Shown piece by piece: positions 11,555 through 20,806 of a DNA stretch of 39,805 nt (the stretch's first letter is position 1; every line of letters starts with the position of its first letter). The notes below the pieces were generated by a model that saw nothing but the letters and a program-made list of their open reading frames with translations, made no database searches and was not told the DNA's origin. Position numbers and translations under genes: made by a program. Origin of the DNA: Deltaproteobacteria bacterium (GTDB lineage: Bacteria > Desulfobacterota > JAJRXV01). Location of the stretch: contig JAJRXV010000253.1 of the NCBI GenBank assembly GCA_024276115.1, positions 1-39,805 of the forward strand. The letters are read 5' to 3'.

Positions 11555-12436
11555 TTACTTTACCGTAACATATCCTGAATCGTTTACAATTTTCTGCCCT
11601 TCTTCGCCCAAACAGTAGTCTATAAAAGCGTTCACCACTTCAGGAGCGTCATAGTTTACGTATAGGTGAAGCGGTCGCGCGATGGAATACTCCCCTGACT
11701 TCACAGTTTTGCTTGATGGTAAGACTGGTGTCGCGTCGGCGTCTCTCTTTACCGCGATGACTTTTACTTTTACCTTCGCGTCAAGCGCGTAACCGAGCCC
11801 AACATACCCGATCGCCCACTTATCAGATGATACTGACTGTATGACCGATGAAGTAGCTGGCATCAGCCGCGCTTTAGTGGTGTAGTCAGCTTTTTTCAGG
11901 ACATGCTCCTGGAAGAAGACATACGTCCCGGAGCTTGACTCGCGCGCGAGTACGATTATTTTTTCTTTTGGCGCTCCCAGCTGCCCCCAGTTTTCGTATG
12001 CTCCTTTGTATATCTTACCGATCTGCTCAACTGTCATTTCGTTTATCGGGTTCTCCGGGTTCACAATTACGGCGATACCGTCTAACGCTACAACTATTTC
12101 TTTAATATTGAACCCTTTCTGGCTGGCAATGTCCAGCTCCTTCTGCTTCATCTTACGGGATGCCATGCAGATATCGGTGGTGCCATTCAGTAGTGCGGCG
12201 ATACCGGTACCTGAGCCTCCACCGGTGACAGACACCTCATAATTGCTGTTCGCGGTCATAAAGGCTTCGCTCCATGCGCTGGTAAGGTGTACCATTGTGT
12301 CTGAACCTTTGATTGTGATACTGTTGTTGTCAGCGGCTTTGTTATCCCGGCTACACCCGATAAACAGCGCCAGCGCGAGTGAACAGATTACCGTGATTTT
12401 GAAGATATTGTTTTTTGCTTTTGAAAATATTCTCAT
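11555..12436 (-). CDS. pstS: Phosphate-binding protein PstS (lipoprotein)
   Basis: Lipobox FIGC; GSDTMVHLTSAWSEAF, GGGSGTGIAALLNGTTDI, ARESSSGTYVFF. Confidence 0.95.
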   Translation of the reverse strand: MRIFSKAKNNIFKITVICSLALALFIGCSRDNKAADNNSITIKGSDTMVHLTSAWSEAFMTANSNYEVSVTGGGSGTGIAALLNGTTDICMASRKMKQKELDIASQKGFNIKEIVVALDGIAVIVNPENPINEMTVEQIGKIYKGAYENWGQLGAPKEKIIVLARESSSGTYVFFQEHVLKKADYTTKARLMPATSSVIQSVSSDKWAIGYVGLGYALDAKVKVKVIAVKRDADATPVLPSSKTVKSGEYSIARPLHLYVNYDAPEVVNAFIDYCLGEEGQKIVNDSGYVTVK

Positions 12437-12489
12437 GAAATCCTCCCATTACTTAAAGTTATAGTGTATTTTTTTTTAAATACAAATGA

Positions 12490-12521
12490 ATTATAACTTT
12501 GTAATGTTAGATTTATGTTAG
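12490..12521 (-). promoter_or_regulatory. Candidate Pho box plus -10 for pstS
   Basis: Minus strand: CTAACAT-AAAT-CTAACAT (11-bp direct repeat), then TATAAT 8 bp downstream (12490-12495). Confidence 0.7.
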
Positions 12522-12548
12522 GCTCTCGTGAGAATTTGGTGAAAAATA

Positions 12549-14318
12549 TTATAGCGGCAGTTCGATAGAGAAGGCGCTACCTTTCCCTAAGGCGCTCTCA
12601 ACGCTTACATCTCCGCCATGAACTTTTGATATGTGCTTTACTATGGCGAGCCCGAGCCCTGTACCACCGAGTTTTCTGCTCCTGGCCCTATCGACTCTGT
12701 AGAAGCGCTCAAAAAGCCGGTCATGATGTTCCTTAGATATGCCGCACCCATGGTCGCTGACAGATATCAGCAGTTTGCTGCTCTTAACATGAGCTGAAAT
12801 CTTTACCGCGCTATTTGGCTCGCTGTATTTGATAGCGTTTTCAATCAGGTTGACAAGAGCCTGTTCAATAAGTTGCGGATTAAGGCTGGCGGAAAGTGAG
12901 TCGTCGCAATCAAGGGTAAGGTCGATATTCTTCTCTGACGCTTTTACTTTACAAGTCTGTATCGCTACCTGTATGATGTCGGTGATTTTAACGTTCTGGG
13001 TTAATATCTCAAGCTCTTTACCGCTCTGTTCTATCCTTGCGAGTGTCAAAAGATCTTCAATGATAGCGTTCAGTCTGTTAGCCTGTTTAGCGATTATTTT
13101 AAGGAAACGATCCGCCTCATCAGGGTTGTTTACAGCACCATCTAGCAATGTTTCCACAAAAGCTTTTATTGATGTAAGGGGGGTCTTTATCTCATGGGAA
13201 ACATTCGCCACAAAATCGCGGCGTATATTCTCAAGCCGTCGTATGTGGGTAACGTCATTAAGTACGACAAGCGCGCCAATACTTTTTTTGGAAGAATTAC
13301 GAATAGTAGTGCCGTGCGCGACTAGGAAGCGTTCGCCATCATCTTTAAGTATGATATCCTCTTCAATAGGCTCGTGGCTGTCAAGCGCCCGCGTCACAAA
13401 TTGAAGAAAATCAGAGTTTCTTACCGCCTCCTGGATATTACGCCCCTCTAAAGTCTTGAGATTAATGCCAAAAAGCTTTTCCGCTGCTTGATTTGCACTC
13501 ATCAGGTTTCCGTTCATATCAACAGCGATCACGCTTTCTACCATACTCGACAGGACAGCGTTCTGTTCGTTACGCTGAAGCTCGATCGTGCTGATCCTCT
13601 CGTCCAGCTGTGCGGCCATCTGGTTCATCGCGTTTGCCAGAGCGCCTATCTCGTATGACGCTGAGATTTGCAGCTTATGCTTTAATTCCCCCTTCGCGAA
13701 ACGTTCCGCGCCACGTTTCAGCTCCACTAAGGGGTTGCTGATACGTTTTGATACGATGAGGCTGATAACCGCGACTAATATTATCGCGACAATAGAGCCA
13801 AAAATTATTTCTATATATATTACCTTGAGAGCCTTGTCGATGAAGGTGAGCGGGAGTGAATTTCTCAGGACGCCCACAATGCTTCCGTTTGACTCTACCG
13901 GTATTGCGACGTACATCATTTTTTGGTTGAGAGTGTAGCTGAACCTTATTGAGGAGCCGGTATGGCCGGACAGAGCGTCGATCACTTCTGGGCGGTCAGA
14001 ATGATTATCCATCCGCGCGGGATCGTTTTCTGTATCCCCGGCGACAGCGCCATCTGGCAGTATCACGGTAATCCGCATAGAGGTGGCGCTACCTAGCTCT
14101 TTTGTCAGGGCGTCAATTTTCTCTTCGTTGTGGTTTATTATCAGTTTTGAGACACGGTTTTCGAGAAGGTTTGAGCGTGCCTCGAGATCCGCGGCTATCT
14201 GGTCGATGTAAAACGCGCGAAACGTTATAGACGCGTACCACGTCACTGATAATATCGAAATCAAAACTATCAAAAAATATGATGGGTATAGTTGCCAGAT
14301 CAAACGTTTTTTACGCAT
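12549..14318 (-). CDS. phoR: Phosphate regulon sensor histidine kinase PhoR
   Basis: HAMP and PAS regions, H-box FVANVSHEIKTPLTSIKAFVETLLDGA, N box NLIENAIKYS, GTGLGLAIVKHI. Confidence 0.92.
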   Translation of the reverse strand: MRKKRLIWQLYPSYFLIVLISILSVTWYASITFRAFYIDQIAADLEARSNLLENRVSKLIINHNEEKIDALTKELGSATSMRITVILPDGAVAGDTENDPARMDNHSDRPEVIDALSGHTGSSIRFSYTLNQKMMYVAIPVESNGSIVGVLRNSLPLTFIDKALKVIYIEIIFGSIVAIILVAVISLIVSKRISNPLVELKRGAERFAKGELKHKLQISASYEIGALANAMNQMAAQLDERISTIELQRNEQNAVLSSMVESVIAVDMNGNLMSANQAAEKLFGINLKTLEGRNIQEAVRNSDFLQFVTRALDSHEPIEEDIILKDDGERFLVAHGTTIRNSSKKSIGALVVLNDVTHIRRLENIRRDFVANVSHEIKTPLTSIKAFVETLLDGAVNNPDEADRFLKIIAKQANRLNAIIEDLLTLARIEQSGKELEILTQNVKITDIIQVAIQTCKVKASEKNIDLTLDCDDSLSASLNPQLIEQALVNLIENAIKYSEPNSAVKISAHVKSSKLLISVSDHGCGISKEHHDRLFERFYRVDRARSRKLGGTGLGLAIVKHISKVHGGDVSVESALGKGSAFSIELPL

Positions 14319-15013
14319 TAACTTCCCTCGGTCATTTTATATCCGATACCGCGAACTGTTTCAATAAGCTTGCCCGCGCTACCGAGCTTTCGCCGCAGGC
14401 TCACAATAAGGACATCGATAGCCCGGTCAGTCACCGGATAGTCACTGCCATGTATCGCGTCGACGATCTGGTAACGGGTATAGACCCACCCAGGTCTAAG
14501 GCTGAGAAAATGGAGCAACCGGAACTCTGAGAGTGTGAGTTTCAGAGGCTTTCTCGCAACCGACACGGCGTGCCGTCCAGGATTTATTTCGATATTGTGT
14601 ATATTGACTATGTTATTTTCTGAAGCTGGATCATCATTCGCGTCTCTGCGCAGTACCGCCCGCACTCTGGCGATCAGTATCTTCGGGCTGAATGGTTTGG
14701 TGATGTAATCGTCTGCCCCAAGCTCTAAGCCGGAAACTATATCTGATTCTTCTCCCTTAGCTGTCAGCATAACTACTGGTATATGTTTGGTCGCGTCATC
14801 GCTCTTTATGTATTTGCACAGATCGAGCCCGTTGATACCCGGGAGCATTAAATCAAGCAGAATCAAATCCGGCAGGTTCTGCTTTGTCAGGTCTATGGCA
14901 TCCTCCCCCGAGGTAGTGCCTATAGTGCGAAACCCTTCTTTCTTCAGGTTATAACATAGCACTTCCAGGATACTTTCTTCATCCTCAACGATTAATACAG
15001 TTTTTTTGCTCAT
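14318..15013 (-). CDS. phoB: Phosphate response regulator PhoB
   Basis: REC domain (LPDLILLDLMLPGINGLDLC) plus winged-helix output; adjacent to phoR. Confidence 0.92.
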   Translation of the reverse strand: MSKKTVLIVEDEESILEVLCYNLKKEGFRTIGTTSGEDAIDLTKQNLPDLILLDLMLPGINGLDLCKYIKSDDATKHIPVVMLTAKGEESDIVSGLELGADDYITKPFSPKILIARVRAVLRRDANDDPASENNIVNIHNIEINPGRHAVSVARKPLKLTLSEFRLLHFLSLRPGWVYTRYQIVDAIHGSDYPVTDRAIDVLIVSLRRKLGSAGKLIETVRGIGYKMTEGS

Positions 15014-15058
15014 TTTTCACCTTACTTAGCAGTAATATAATTAAATACTAGCATAGTA

Positions 15059-15076
15059 ATGTTAGAAATTCATTAG
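15059..15076 (-). promoter_or_regulatory. Candidate Pho box upstream of phoB
   Basis: Minus strand CTAATGA-ATTT-CTAACAT, 11-bp direct repeat like the pstS box. Confidence 0.55.
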
Positions 15077-15176
15077 AAACAGGTAATCTTAATTATTTTT
15101 TTGAAATAGTATAGCATATATAAGGATGTTTGTAGAATAAAATGTGTAGTCATGGTGGGGTAGGGCGATGCGATAT

Positions 15177-15221
15177 ATATTCACCAAGCTACACTCAAGC
15201 CGAGTGCAACTTGGTGAATAT
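15177..15221 (-). other. Hairpin downstream of the ccm/TPR operon
   Basis: ATATTCACCAAG...CTTGGTGAATAT, 12-bp perfect outer stem, inner ACTC/GAGT; no clear poly-U tract. Confidence 0.65.
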
Positions 15222-15226
15222 CAAAA

Positions 15227-15802
15227 TTATTGTTCTGCTCCAGCCTTCATACTGTTCATCTCTTTTGTAACGTTATCCACAAGTTGCGGGTCAGGATTTT
15301 TTGATAATAGCAACTCAAAATATCTAAGAGCTTCTGTATTATCTTTTTTGTAATACTTGTTTAACATTCCGATATAATAAAGCGCTGATATATCATTAGG
15401 ATCTATCTTTTCAAGAGCTTTGAACGCGTCAAAAGATTTATCATAAAAACCTGATCTTTGATAAGTGATACCAAGATCGCCCAGTGCGTGCGCGTTTTGC
15501 GGCTCTAAGCGTACTGCCTTACTAAACTCGTTGAGAGCTGCTTTTAGCTGGTTGTTGTCCAGGTATAAGTCGCCGAGAGTAATAAGATCGTTTACATTGT
15601 TTGGATCCGAGCTAAGTCTCTCTTTTACCTGAGTTATACGCTCTTGGATAGAAGCTCCTGAAGCGGATGAGTTATGCTCGTCATGTTCCCCTGGCGGTTG
15701 TGGATTGGCTATTGCCATTATTACGATAACCGCAAGCGTCAACATAAAAAATATGATGACGCTTTTTTCTTTTCTCGTTTTTGAGATTTCCATTGCTTTC
15801 AT
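15227..15802 (-). CDS. TPR-repeat protein with N-terminal TM; CcmI C-terminal/NrfG-like
   Basis: Three TPR-like units (LITLGDLYLDNNQLKAALNEFSKAVRLEPQNAHALGDLGITYQRSG...) after one TM; last gene of the ccm operon. Confidence 0.75.
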   Translation of the reverse strand: MKAMEISKTRKEKSVIIFFMLTLAVIVIMAIANPQPPGEHDEHNSSASGASIQERITQVKERLSSDPNNVNDLITLGDLYLDNNQLKAALNEFSKAVRLEPQNAHALGDLGITYQRSGFYDKSFDAFKALEKIDPNDISALYYIGMLNKYYKKDNTEALRYFELLLSKNPDPQLVDNVTKEMNSMKAGAEQ

Positions 15803-15951
15803 TACTCACCATCCCCCTTATTAAACAGTTCTTCAAGCATCTCAACTTTTTGTAGCAGTTTTTTTTGCTGACCTGCTATGACTGTGATGTATAAAAATAT
15901 CCCGCCCCAGATAAACATATAAGCCGCGGCCAGAAACTCTATATTCTTCAT
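15802..15951 (-). CDS. ccmD: CcmD-like small membrane protein
   Basis: Not in supplied ORF track; 49 aa MKNIEFLAAAYMFIWGGIFLYITVIAGQQKKLLQKVEMLEELFNKGDGE; stop overlaps the TPR gene start (TAATG); sits directly after ccmC. Confidence 0.7.
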   Translation of the reverse strand: MKNIEFLAAAYMFIWGGIFLYITVIAGQQKKLLQKVEMLEELFNKGDGE

Positions 15952-16617
15952 TTATGCCTCCTCTAATAATTTGTTGTTTAGTTTTTTTATTCTCGCGTTC
16001 AAAAACAGCGTTTGTGACCTTATCCTGAATAGTATCGCCCAAAGCGCGAAAAAAGCGATCATAGCTAGTAATAGCGATAGCTTCATAGAAGGCGCGAGGT
16101 TGATCTTACCCTTTTCTATTACAACCGGGTGGATCGTCCTCCAGAGTCGCGCGGAAAAAAAGACTATCGGTACGTCAACAAAGCCGATGATAGCCATAAC
16201 AGCGCAAAAAGACGCTCTTTTCCCTTCTTGTTCGATCGACATCCTGAGTATGAGGTACGCGACGTAGATGAGCCAGAGTATCAACGCTGTCGTCAGTCTT
16301 GGATCCCATGTCCACCAGGTGTTCCAGATAGGACGTGCCCAGAGTGAACCGGTGATAAGCACCAACGTCGTCAGCACTACGCCGATCTCAACGCTACACG
16401 CGCTATATAAGTCCCACTTCGCGTCTTTTTTCACTAGGTAAAGAATACCGCAGATAAACGCGAGGAAAAACGAGAAAAAACTCGTAAACGCGAGCGGCAG
16501 GTGGAAGTAAAATATTTTCTGCACCAACCCCATCACCGCTTCTGTCGGTGTGTAGAAAAAAATCAAATATATAGCCGCTAAAAAAAGCGCGGCGGTAATA
16601 CTTACCAAAGTCTTCAA
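15952..16617 (-). CDS. ccmC: Heme exporter/delivery protein CcmC
   Basis: WWTWDPRLTTALILWLIYVAYL tryptophan-rich motif, six-TM pattern; next to ccmB. Confidence 0.93.
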   Translation of the reverse strand: MKTLVSITAALFLAAIYLIFFYTPTEAVMGLVQKIFYFHLPLAFTSFFSFFLAFICGILYLVKKDAKWDLYSACSVEIGVVLTTLVLITGSLWARPIWNTWWTWDPRLTTALILWLIYVAYLILRMSIEQEGKRASFCAVMAIIGFVDVPIVFFSARLWRTIHPVVIEKGKINLAPSMKLSLLLAMIAFFALWAILFRIRSQTLFLNARIKKLNNKLLEEA

Positions 16618-16620
16618 AGA

Positions 16621-17295
16621 CTATCCCTCCTTTATTACGTGTTCAAATAATAAGTAACTACTACCAAAGAAAATAAAGTCAAACGCCATGGTCAGGTATA
16701 ACCACGACAAGTATTTATCCACCCCGCTCCCGCTTAGCAGTTCGCTTGTCGCTTTTACTGTCGCCGCGATGAGCGGTATCAGTATTGGGAAGAGTAGTAT
16801 CGGTAGCATAATATCGTTCCGGCTTGTGCCGGAGCTTATCGCCGAGAGCAGTGTCCCGACGGATGAAAAACCTAAGTTAAGCAACATGATTATAGCGATA
16901 AACATCGGTAAGTTCTCGAATGACACCGCGCTGTTGTATAGTACAAGAAATGTAGGTATAAGTATTATCTCAGCTATAATCATAAAGATAAAGTTTACGG
17001 TCATCTTCGCTATGAAGATAGTCTCTGGTTCTATCGGGGATAATAGCAGACCGTCAATGCACCGGTTCTCCTTTTCGTTGGAGAAGACCCTGTCCAACCC
17101 TAACACGGCGGAGAAGATTATCGCAACCCAGAGTATTCCACCGGATATCGATGGCGCTATTTTTTGTCCGGTACCGATGGCGATGTTCAGGATAACAAGT
17201 ACGAGTATCCCGAAAAAAAGCATAGAAGTGAGAGATTCTCTTTTCCGAAACTCCATCTTCAAGTCTTTTTTTATTATAGTAATGATATTTTTCAT
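16621..17295 (-). CDS. ccmB: Heme exporter protein CcmB
   Basis: DLKMEFRKRESLTSMLFFGILV, LGLDRVFSNEKENRCIDGLLLSPI. Confidence 0.93.
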   Translation of the reverse strand: MKNIITIIKKDLKMEFRKRESLTSMLFFGILVLVILNIAIGTGQKIAPSISGGILWVAIIFSAVLGLDRVFSNEKENRCIDGLLLSPIEPETIFIAKMTVNFIFMIIAEIILIPTFLVLYNSAVSFENLPMFIAIIMLLNLGFSSVGTLLSAISSGTSRNDIMLPILLFPILIPLIAATVKATSELLSGSGVDKYLSWLYLTMAFDFIFFGSSYLLFEHVIKEG

Positions 17296-17348
17296 TAATT
17301 AATAATTCCCTGCGAGATCCCTTTAAAATATGTTTCTAGTTTAGCCAC

Positions 17349-18074
17349 TTAGATGGTTTTACCACCTACGTAATTAAAGTATGTATCATCAAAATTATCG
17401 TCATCGATCTCATCCCTATCTTTGAAGAAGGCGACTTTACCTTTCACCAGAATACCGACTTTTGTGGCGCTCTCCATTCCGAAAGTTAGGTTGTGTGTGA
17501 CCAGTATTATCGTTCGTTTATCATCATGCAGTTTTACTAGCTGTTTTTTTAGCAGCATTGATGAGTGCTGGTCAAGCCCGGAGTACGGTTCATCGAGAAG
17601 GATCAAAGAGGGCTCGTTGATAAGCGCCCTCGCGATACTGATACGCTGTTGCATTCCGCGTGAGAACTCAGAGAGTTTGGAATTTCTCCTCTCGTAAAGC
17701 CCGACAAGCTTTAAGAGCTCAGCCACTTTTTCCTCCGGCTTCTTTATGCTGTAGATATCGGCATAAAACTCCAAGTTCTCCTTTGCGGTAAGCTCGTTGT
17801 ACAACAGTGACTGGTGTGATATAACCGAGACAGAGTTCCTGAACTCTTCTGGGTGTTCTTCGATATCATAATCAGATATAGTAACCCCACCGGATGTCGG
17901 TTTGAGCAGAGTCGCGATGATTTTCAAGAGGGTCGTCTTCCCGGCTCCGTTCGGTCCGAATATCGTAAGGAAGTCGCCCTTAGCCAGAGTGAGGTCAATA
18001 CCGTTTAAGGCGTTCACCCCATCATAGCTCTTTTTCAGCCGCTCTATTTTTAAGAAGGCCGAATCACTCATCAT
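17349..18074 (-). CDS. ccmA: Heme ABC exporter ATP-binding protein CcmA
   Basis: Walker A GPNGAGKTT, signature LSEFSRGMQQRISIARALI; precedes ccmB. Confidence 0.92.
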   Translation of the reverse strand: MMSDSAFLKIERLKKSYDGVNALNGIDLTLAKGDFLTIFGPNGAGKTTLLKIIATLLKPTSGGVTISDYDIEEHPEEFRNSVSVISHQSLLYNELTAKENLEFYADIYSIKKPEEKVAELLKLVGLYERRNSKLSEFSRGMQQRISIARALINEPSLILLDEPYSGLDQHSSMLLKKQLVKLHDDKRTIILVTHNLTFGMESATKVGILVKGKVAFFKDRDEIDDDNFDDTYFNYVGGKTI

Positions 18075-18366
18075 ATTTCTCTGGAGTATTTGCAAGCTCC
18101 TCTAATTTTTCAATAGCCTCATAAGCTTTAAGGCTGTACATCTTTTTCAGCTGGTTATAATCTTCTTCACTTATTTTGTCAGAAGCGTATTCAAATTCGA
18201 TATCTTTGATCGCTTTCAGGTATAGCTCTTTATCAGTCTGCATAGCGCTGACAGCATCATCTTCAGATACAGCTACAGTGAACAGTCTTTCAGAAGGCGG
18301 CACTATAAGTGGGAAGAGAATATATATAGAAGTCGCTACCGCGAATAGTATAGTAAATGTAAGCAT
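18064..18366 (-). CDS. CcmI N-terminal-like membrane protein
   Basis: 100 aa, N-terminal TM then KELYLKAIKDIEFEYASDKISEEDYNQLKKMYSLKAYEAIEKLE, resembling the CcmI N-terminal region. Confidence 0.7.
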   Translation of the reverse strand: MLTFTILFAVATSIYILFPLIVPPSERLFTVAVSEDDAVSAMQTDKELYLKAIKDIEFEYASDKISEEDYNQLKKMYSLKAYEAIEKLEELANTPEKYDE

Positions 18367-18368
18367 GT

Positions 18369-18851
18369 TTACTCCTCCTCATCGAGCTTGCTTAACTCGT
18401 CATTAATTTTTTTTTGTATGTTGTTACTTAACGCCGCGCTCCCCGCTCCAGCGCCAGCGGTTTGTGGGGTGATACCCCACTTTTTCAGAAGCAAAAACGC
18501 GACTACAGCACCAATGAGCAGTCCGATAAAAGGCGCTACATACGCTACCAGATTAAAGCCCCGTTTAGGTGGTATTGTAAGTATAGTCTCTCCATACTGT
18601 TTTTCAAAGACGTCGAGTATCTCTTGTTTTGTTTTTCCCTCACCGATCATTCTTTTGATGATCGCTCTCATCTGGTCACCACCACCGCAACGGTCAATAT
18701 TGAGTGGCTCACCAGGACACGCGTAACAGATAAGGCTCGCTTCAACCTCGCTTACGTTAAGCGCGTTGGCGTCAAGTGGAGAATATAACAGAAAGAGAGC
18801 TGCTATAATCATAACTACAGTGATTGAATTATTTTTCATTATTTTTATCAT
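18369..18851 (-). CDS. ccmH: Cytochrome c biogenesis protein CcmH/CycL
   Basis: Signal peptide, LICYACPGEPLNIDRCGGGDQMRAIIKRMIGEGKTKQEILDVFEKQYGETIL, C-terminal TM. Confidence 0.88.
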   Translation of the reverse strand: MIKIMKNNSITVVMIIAALFLLYSPLDANALNVSEVEASLICYACPGEPLNIDRCGGGDQMRAIIKRMIGEGKTKQEILDVFEKQYGETILTIPPKRGFNLVAYVAPFIGLLIGAVVAFLLLKKWGITPQTAGAGAGSAALSNNIQKKINDELSKLDEEE

Positions 18852-20803
18852 ACTAACCTCTTTTTACGTTTTGGTATTATTGCCAGCAATCCGCCGAGTA
18901 CCATGATTGTACTACCTACCCATATCCATGCCAGAAGAGGATTAACAGTCACGCTTAAAGTGATTTCCTCGTACTCTGTGATTCCTGGCATGATGATGTA
19001 AAGGTCCTCAATAAGAGTTGACCTTATGCTAACCTCTGTCGTCGGCTGTTTCGCGTTTATGTAGTAGCGGCGCTCTGGTGATATTGTACCGACATTCACA
19101 CCGTTCTTAAATATTGTCAATGTCGCGGCATATACATCCCTGTTCCACTTCTTGTAAGAACTAAAACTGTCGTACCTTATCACATAGTCACCGATACTCA
19201 TCGTCTCACCTTTTTCAAGTGTTGCCTTCTCTTCTATCTTATACGCCGATGAGCCTGTAATACCGATAAGTATTATTATCATCCCTAAGTGTACTATATA
19301 TCCACCGTAACGTCTACGCATATGAAAGAGCAATCTCGGGAAAGCGGTAATAACTGTTTCTTTATTCAGTTTCATCCTCGCTTGCGTACCTCGCTTGAAC
19401 TCGCTTACTATTGTTGTTATTACAAATATGCTGAGCGAAAAGGAGATTACAGGATAGACTTCGGTAATCCCTAATGCTAAGAGTGTTACCAAGCCTATAA
19501 CAGTTAGCACAACCGGTACTAAAAAGTTCTTTTTGAGGTTTTCAGCCGATGCTTTTCTCCAACCGATAAGCGGGCAGATCCCTGTCAGCAGGAACAAGAA
19601 CAAAAAAAGCGGGGTGTTTACCTGGTTAAAGAATGGTTGCCCGACAGTGATCTTTTTACCGGTCACGATCTCTGACATTATTGGGAAGGTCGTTCCAAAC
19701 AGTGTTGAGAACGCGAGTGCGAGAAGTACTACGTTGTTGAAGAGAAAAGTACTTTCTCTCGATATATAAGATTCAAGTGTACTCTCTGTTTTCAGCTCAC
19801 TGTAACTAGCTGTTATAAGATATATGCCACCCAAAGATATTATTATCATAAACGCGAGGAAGTATCCGCCAAGCCCTGTTGGACCGAAGTCATGCACTGA
19901 TTGCAGAATACCGCTCCTTACCAGATAAGTACCGAAAATACAGAGTACGAATGTAAGGAATATGAGTACCATGTTCCATACTTTCATGATGTTTCTTCGC
20001 TCTTGTATTATCGCGGTATGCAGATACGCCGTAGCGACGAGCCACGGTATGAAAGAAGCGTTCTCGACTGGATCCCATGCCCAGTAGCCACCCCATCCGA
20101 GCTCTACATAAGCCCACTGGCCGCCGAGGATGATACCGATAGTCAGGAATATCCATGAGATGACTGTCCATACTCTCGTTTGCTTGACCCAGGTAGCGTC
20201 GAGCTTCCCGGTTGTCATAGCGGCTACCGCATACGCGAACGGTATTGTAAAGCCGATATACCCTAAGAATAGAGTCGGTGGATGCCATATCATGCCCGGG
20301 TTTTGGAGCATCGGGTTAAGTCCCTGACCGTCTGCCGGAATAAACTCAAGCAGATCAAACGGATTTGATACAGTCAGTAGCAAGAAGTTAAAGAAAATGA
20401 TACAACCCGCCAGAACAAGGTAAACATACGGTATGTTCCTGTTTGGGACTTCTTTCCGTGTCCTGAAAGCGACAATTGAGGAAAAAAGGCTCAATACCCA
20501 CGACCAGAATAGTAGCGATCCCTTTTGCCCCGCCCAGAAGGACGTCAGCTTATAAAAGAGTGGCAGTGCTCTGTCAGAGTATGCCGCTACATATTCCACC
20601 TGATAGTTGTTAGTCAAAAAGAGGTAAAAAAGAGCGATCGAAGAGAGCGTAATAAATAGCGTGGCGCCATGTATGCTCCTTCTCCCGCTTTCAATAAACC
20701 TCACGTCGTTCCTCATAAGCCCTACAAGCACAAAAAATATTGTGAGCCCTGAAAATACAAATGCTATAAACTTTGAAATCTCACCAACTGTTACCATATC
20801 CAT
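18848..20803 (-). CDS. ccmF: Heme lyase CcmF
   Basis: 651 aa polytopic; WGGYWAWDPVENASFIPWLVATAYLHTAIIQERR. Confidence 0.96.
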   Translation of the reverse strand: MDMVTVGEISKFIAFVFSGLTIFFVLVGLMRNDVRFIESGRRSIHGATLFITLSSIALFYLFLTNNYQVEYVAAYSDRALPLFYKLTSFWAGQKGSLLFWSWVLSLFSSIVAFRTRKEVPNRNIPYVYLVLAGCIIFFNFLLLTVSNPFDLLEFIPADGQGLNPMLQNPGMIWHPPTLFLGYIGFTIPFAYAVAAMTTGKLDATWVKQTRVWTVISWIFLTIGIILGGQWAYVELGWGGYWAWDPVENASFIPWLVATAYLHTAIIQERRNIMKVWNMVLIFLTFVLCIFGTYLVRSGILQSVHDFGPTGLGGYFLAFMIIISLGGIYLITASYSELKTESTLESYISRESTFLFNNVVLLALAFSTLFGTTFPIMSEIVTGKKITVGQPFFNQVNTPLFLFLFLLTGICPLIGWRKASAENLKKNFLVPVVLTVIGLVTLLALGITEVYPVISFSLSIFVITTIVSEFKRGTQARMKLNKETVITAFPRLLFHMRRRYGGYIVHLGMIIILIGITGSSAYKIEEKATLEKGETMSIGDYVIRYDSFSSYKKWNRDVYAATLTIFKNGVNVGTISPERRYYINAKQPTTEVSIRSTLIEDLYIIMPGITEYEEITLSVTVNPLLAWIWVGSTIMVLGGLLAIIPKRKKRLV

Positions 20804-20806
20804 ATA

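Noticed and set aside
12829-13404. 191 aa plus-strand ORF
   Set aside because: Lies opposite phoR; low-complexity Ser-rich translation typical of an antisense frame.
16688-17302. 204 aa plus-strand ORF
   Set aside because: Antisense to ccmB, which has strong family motifs.
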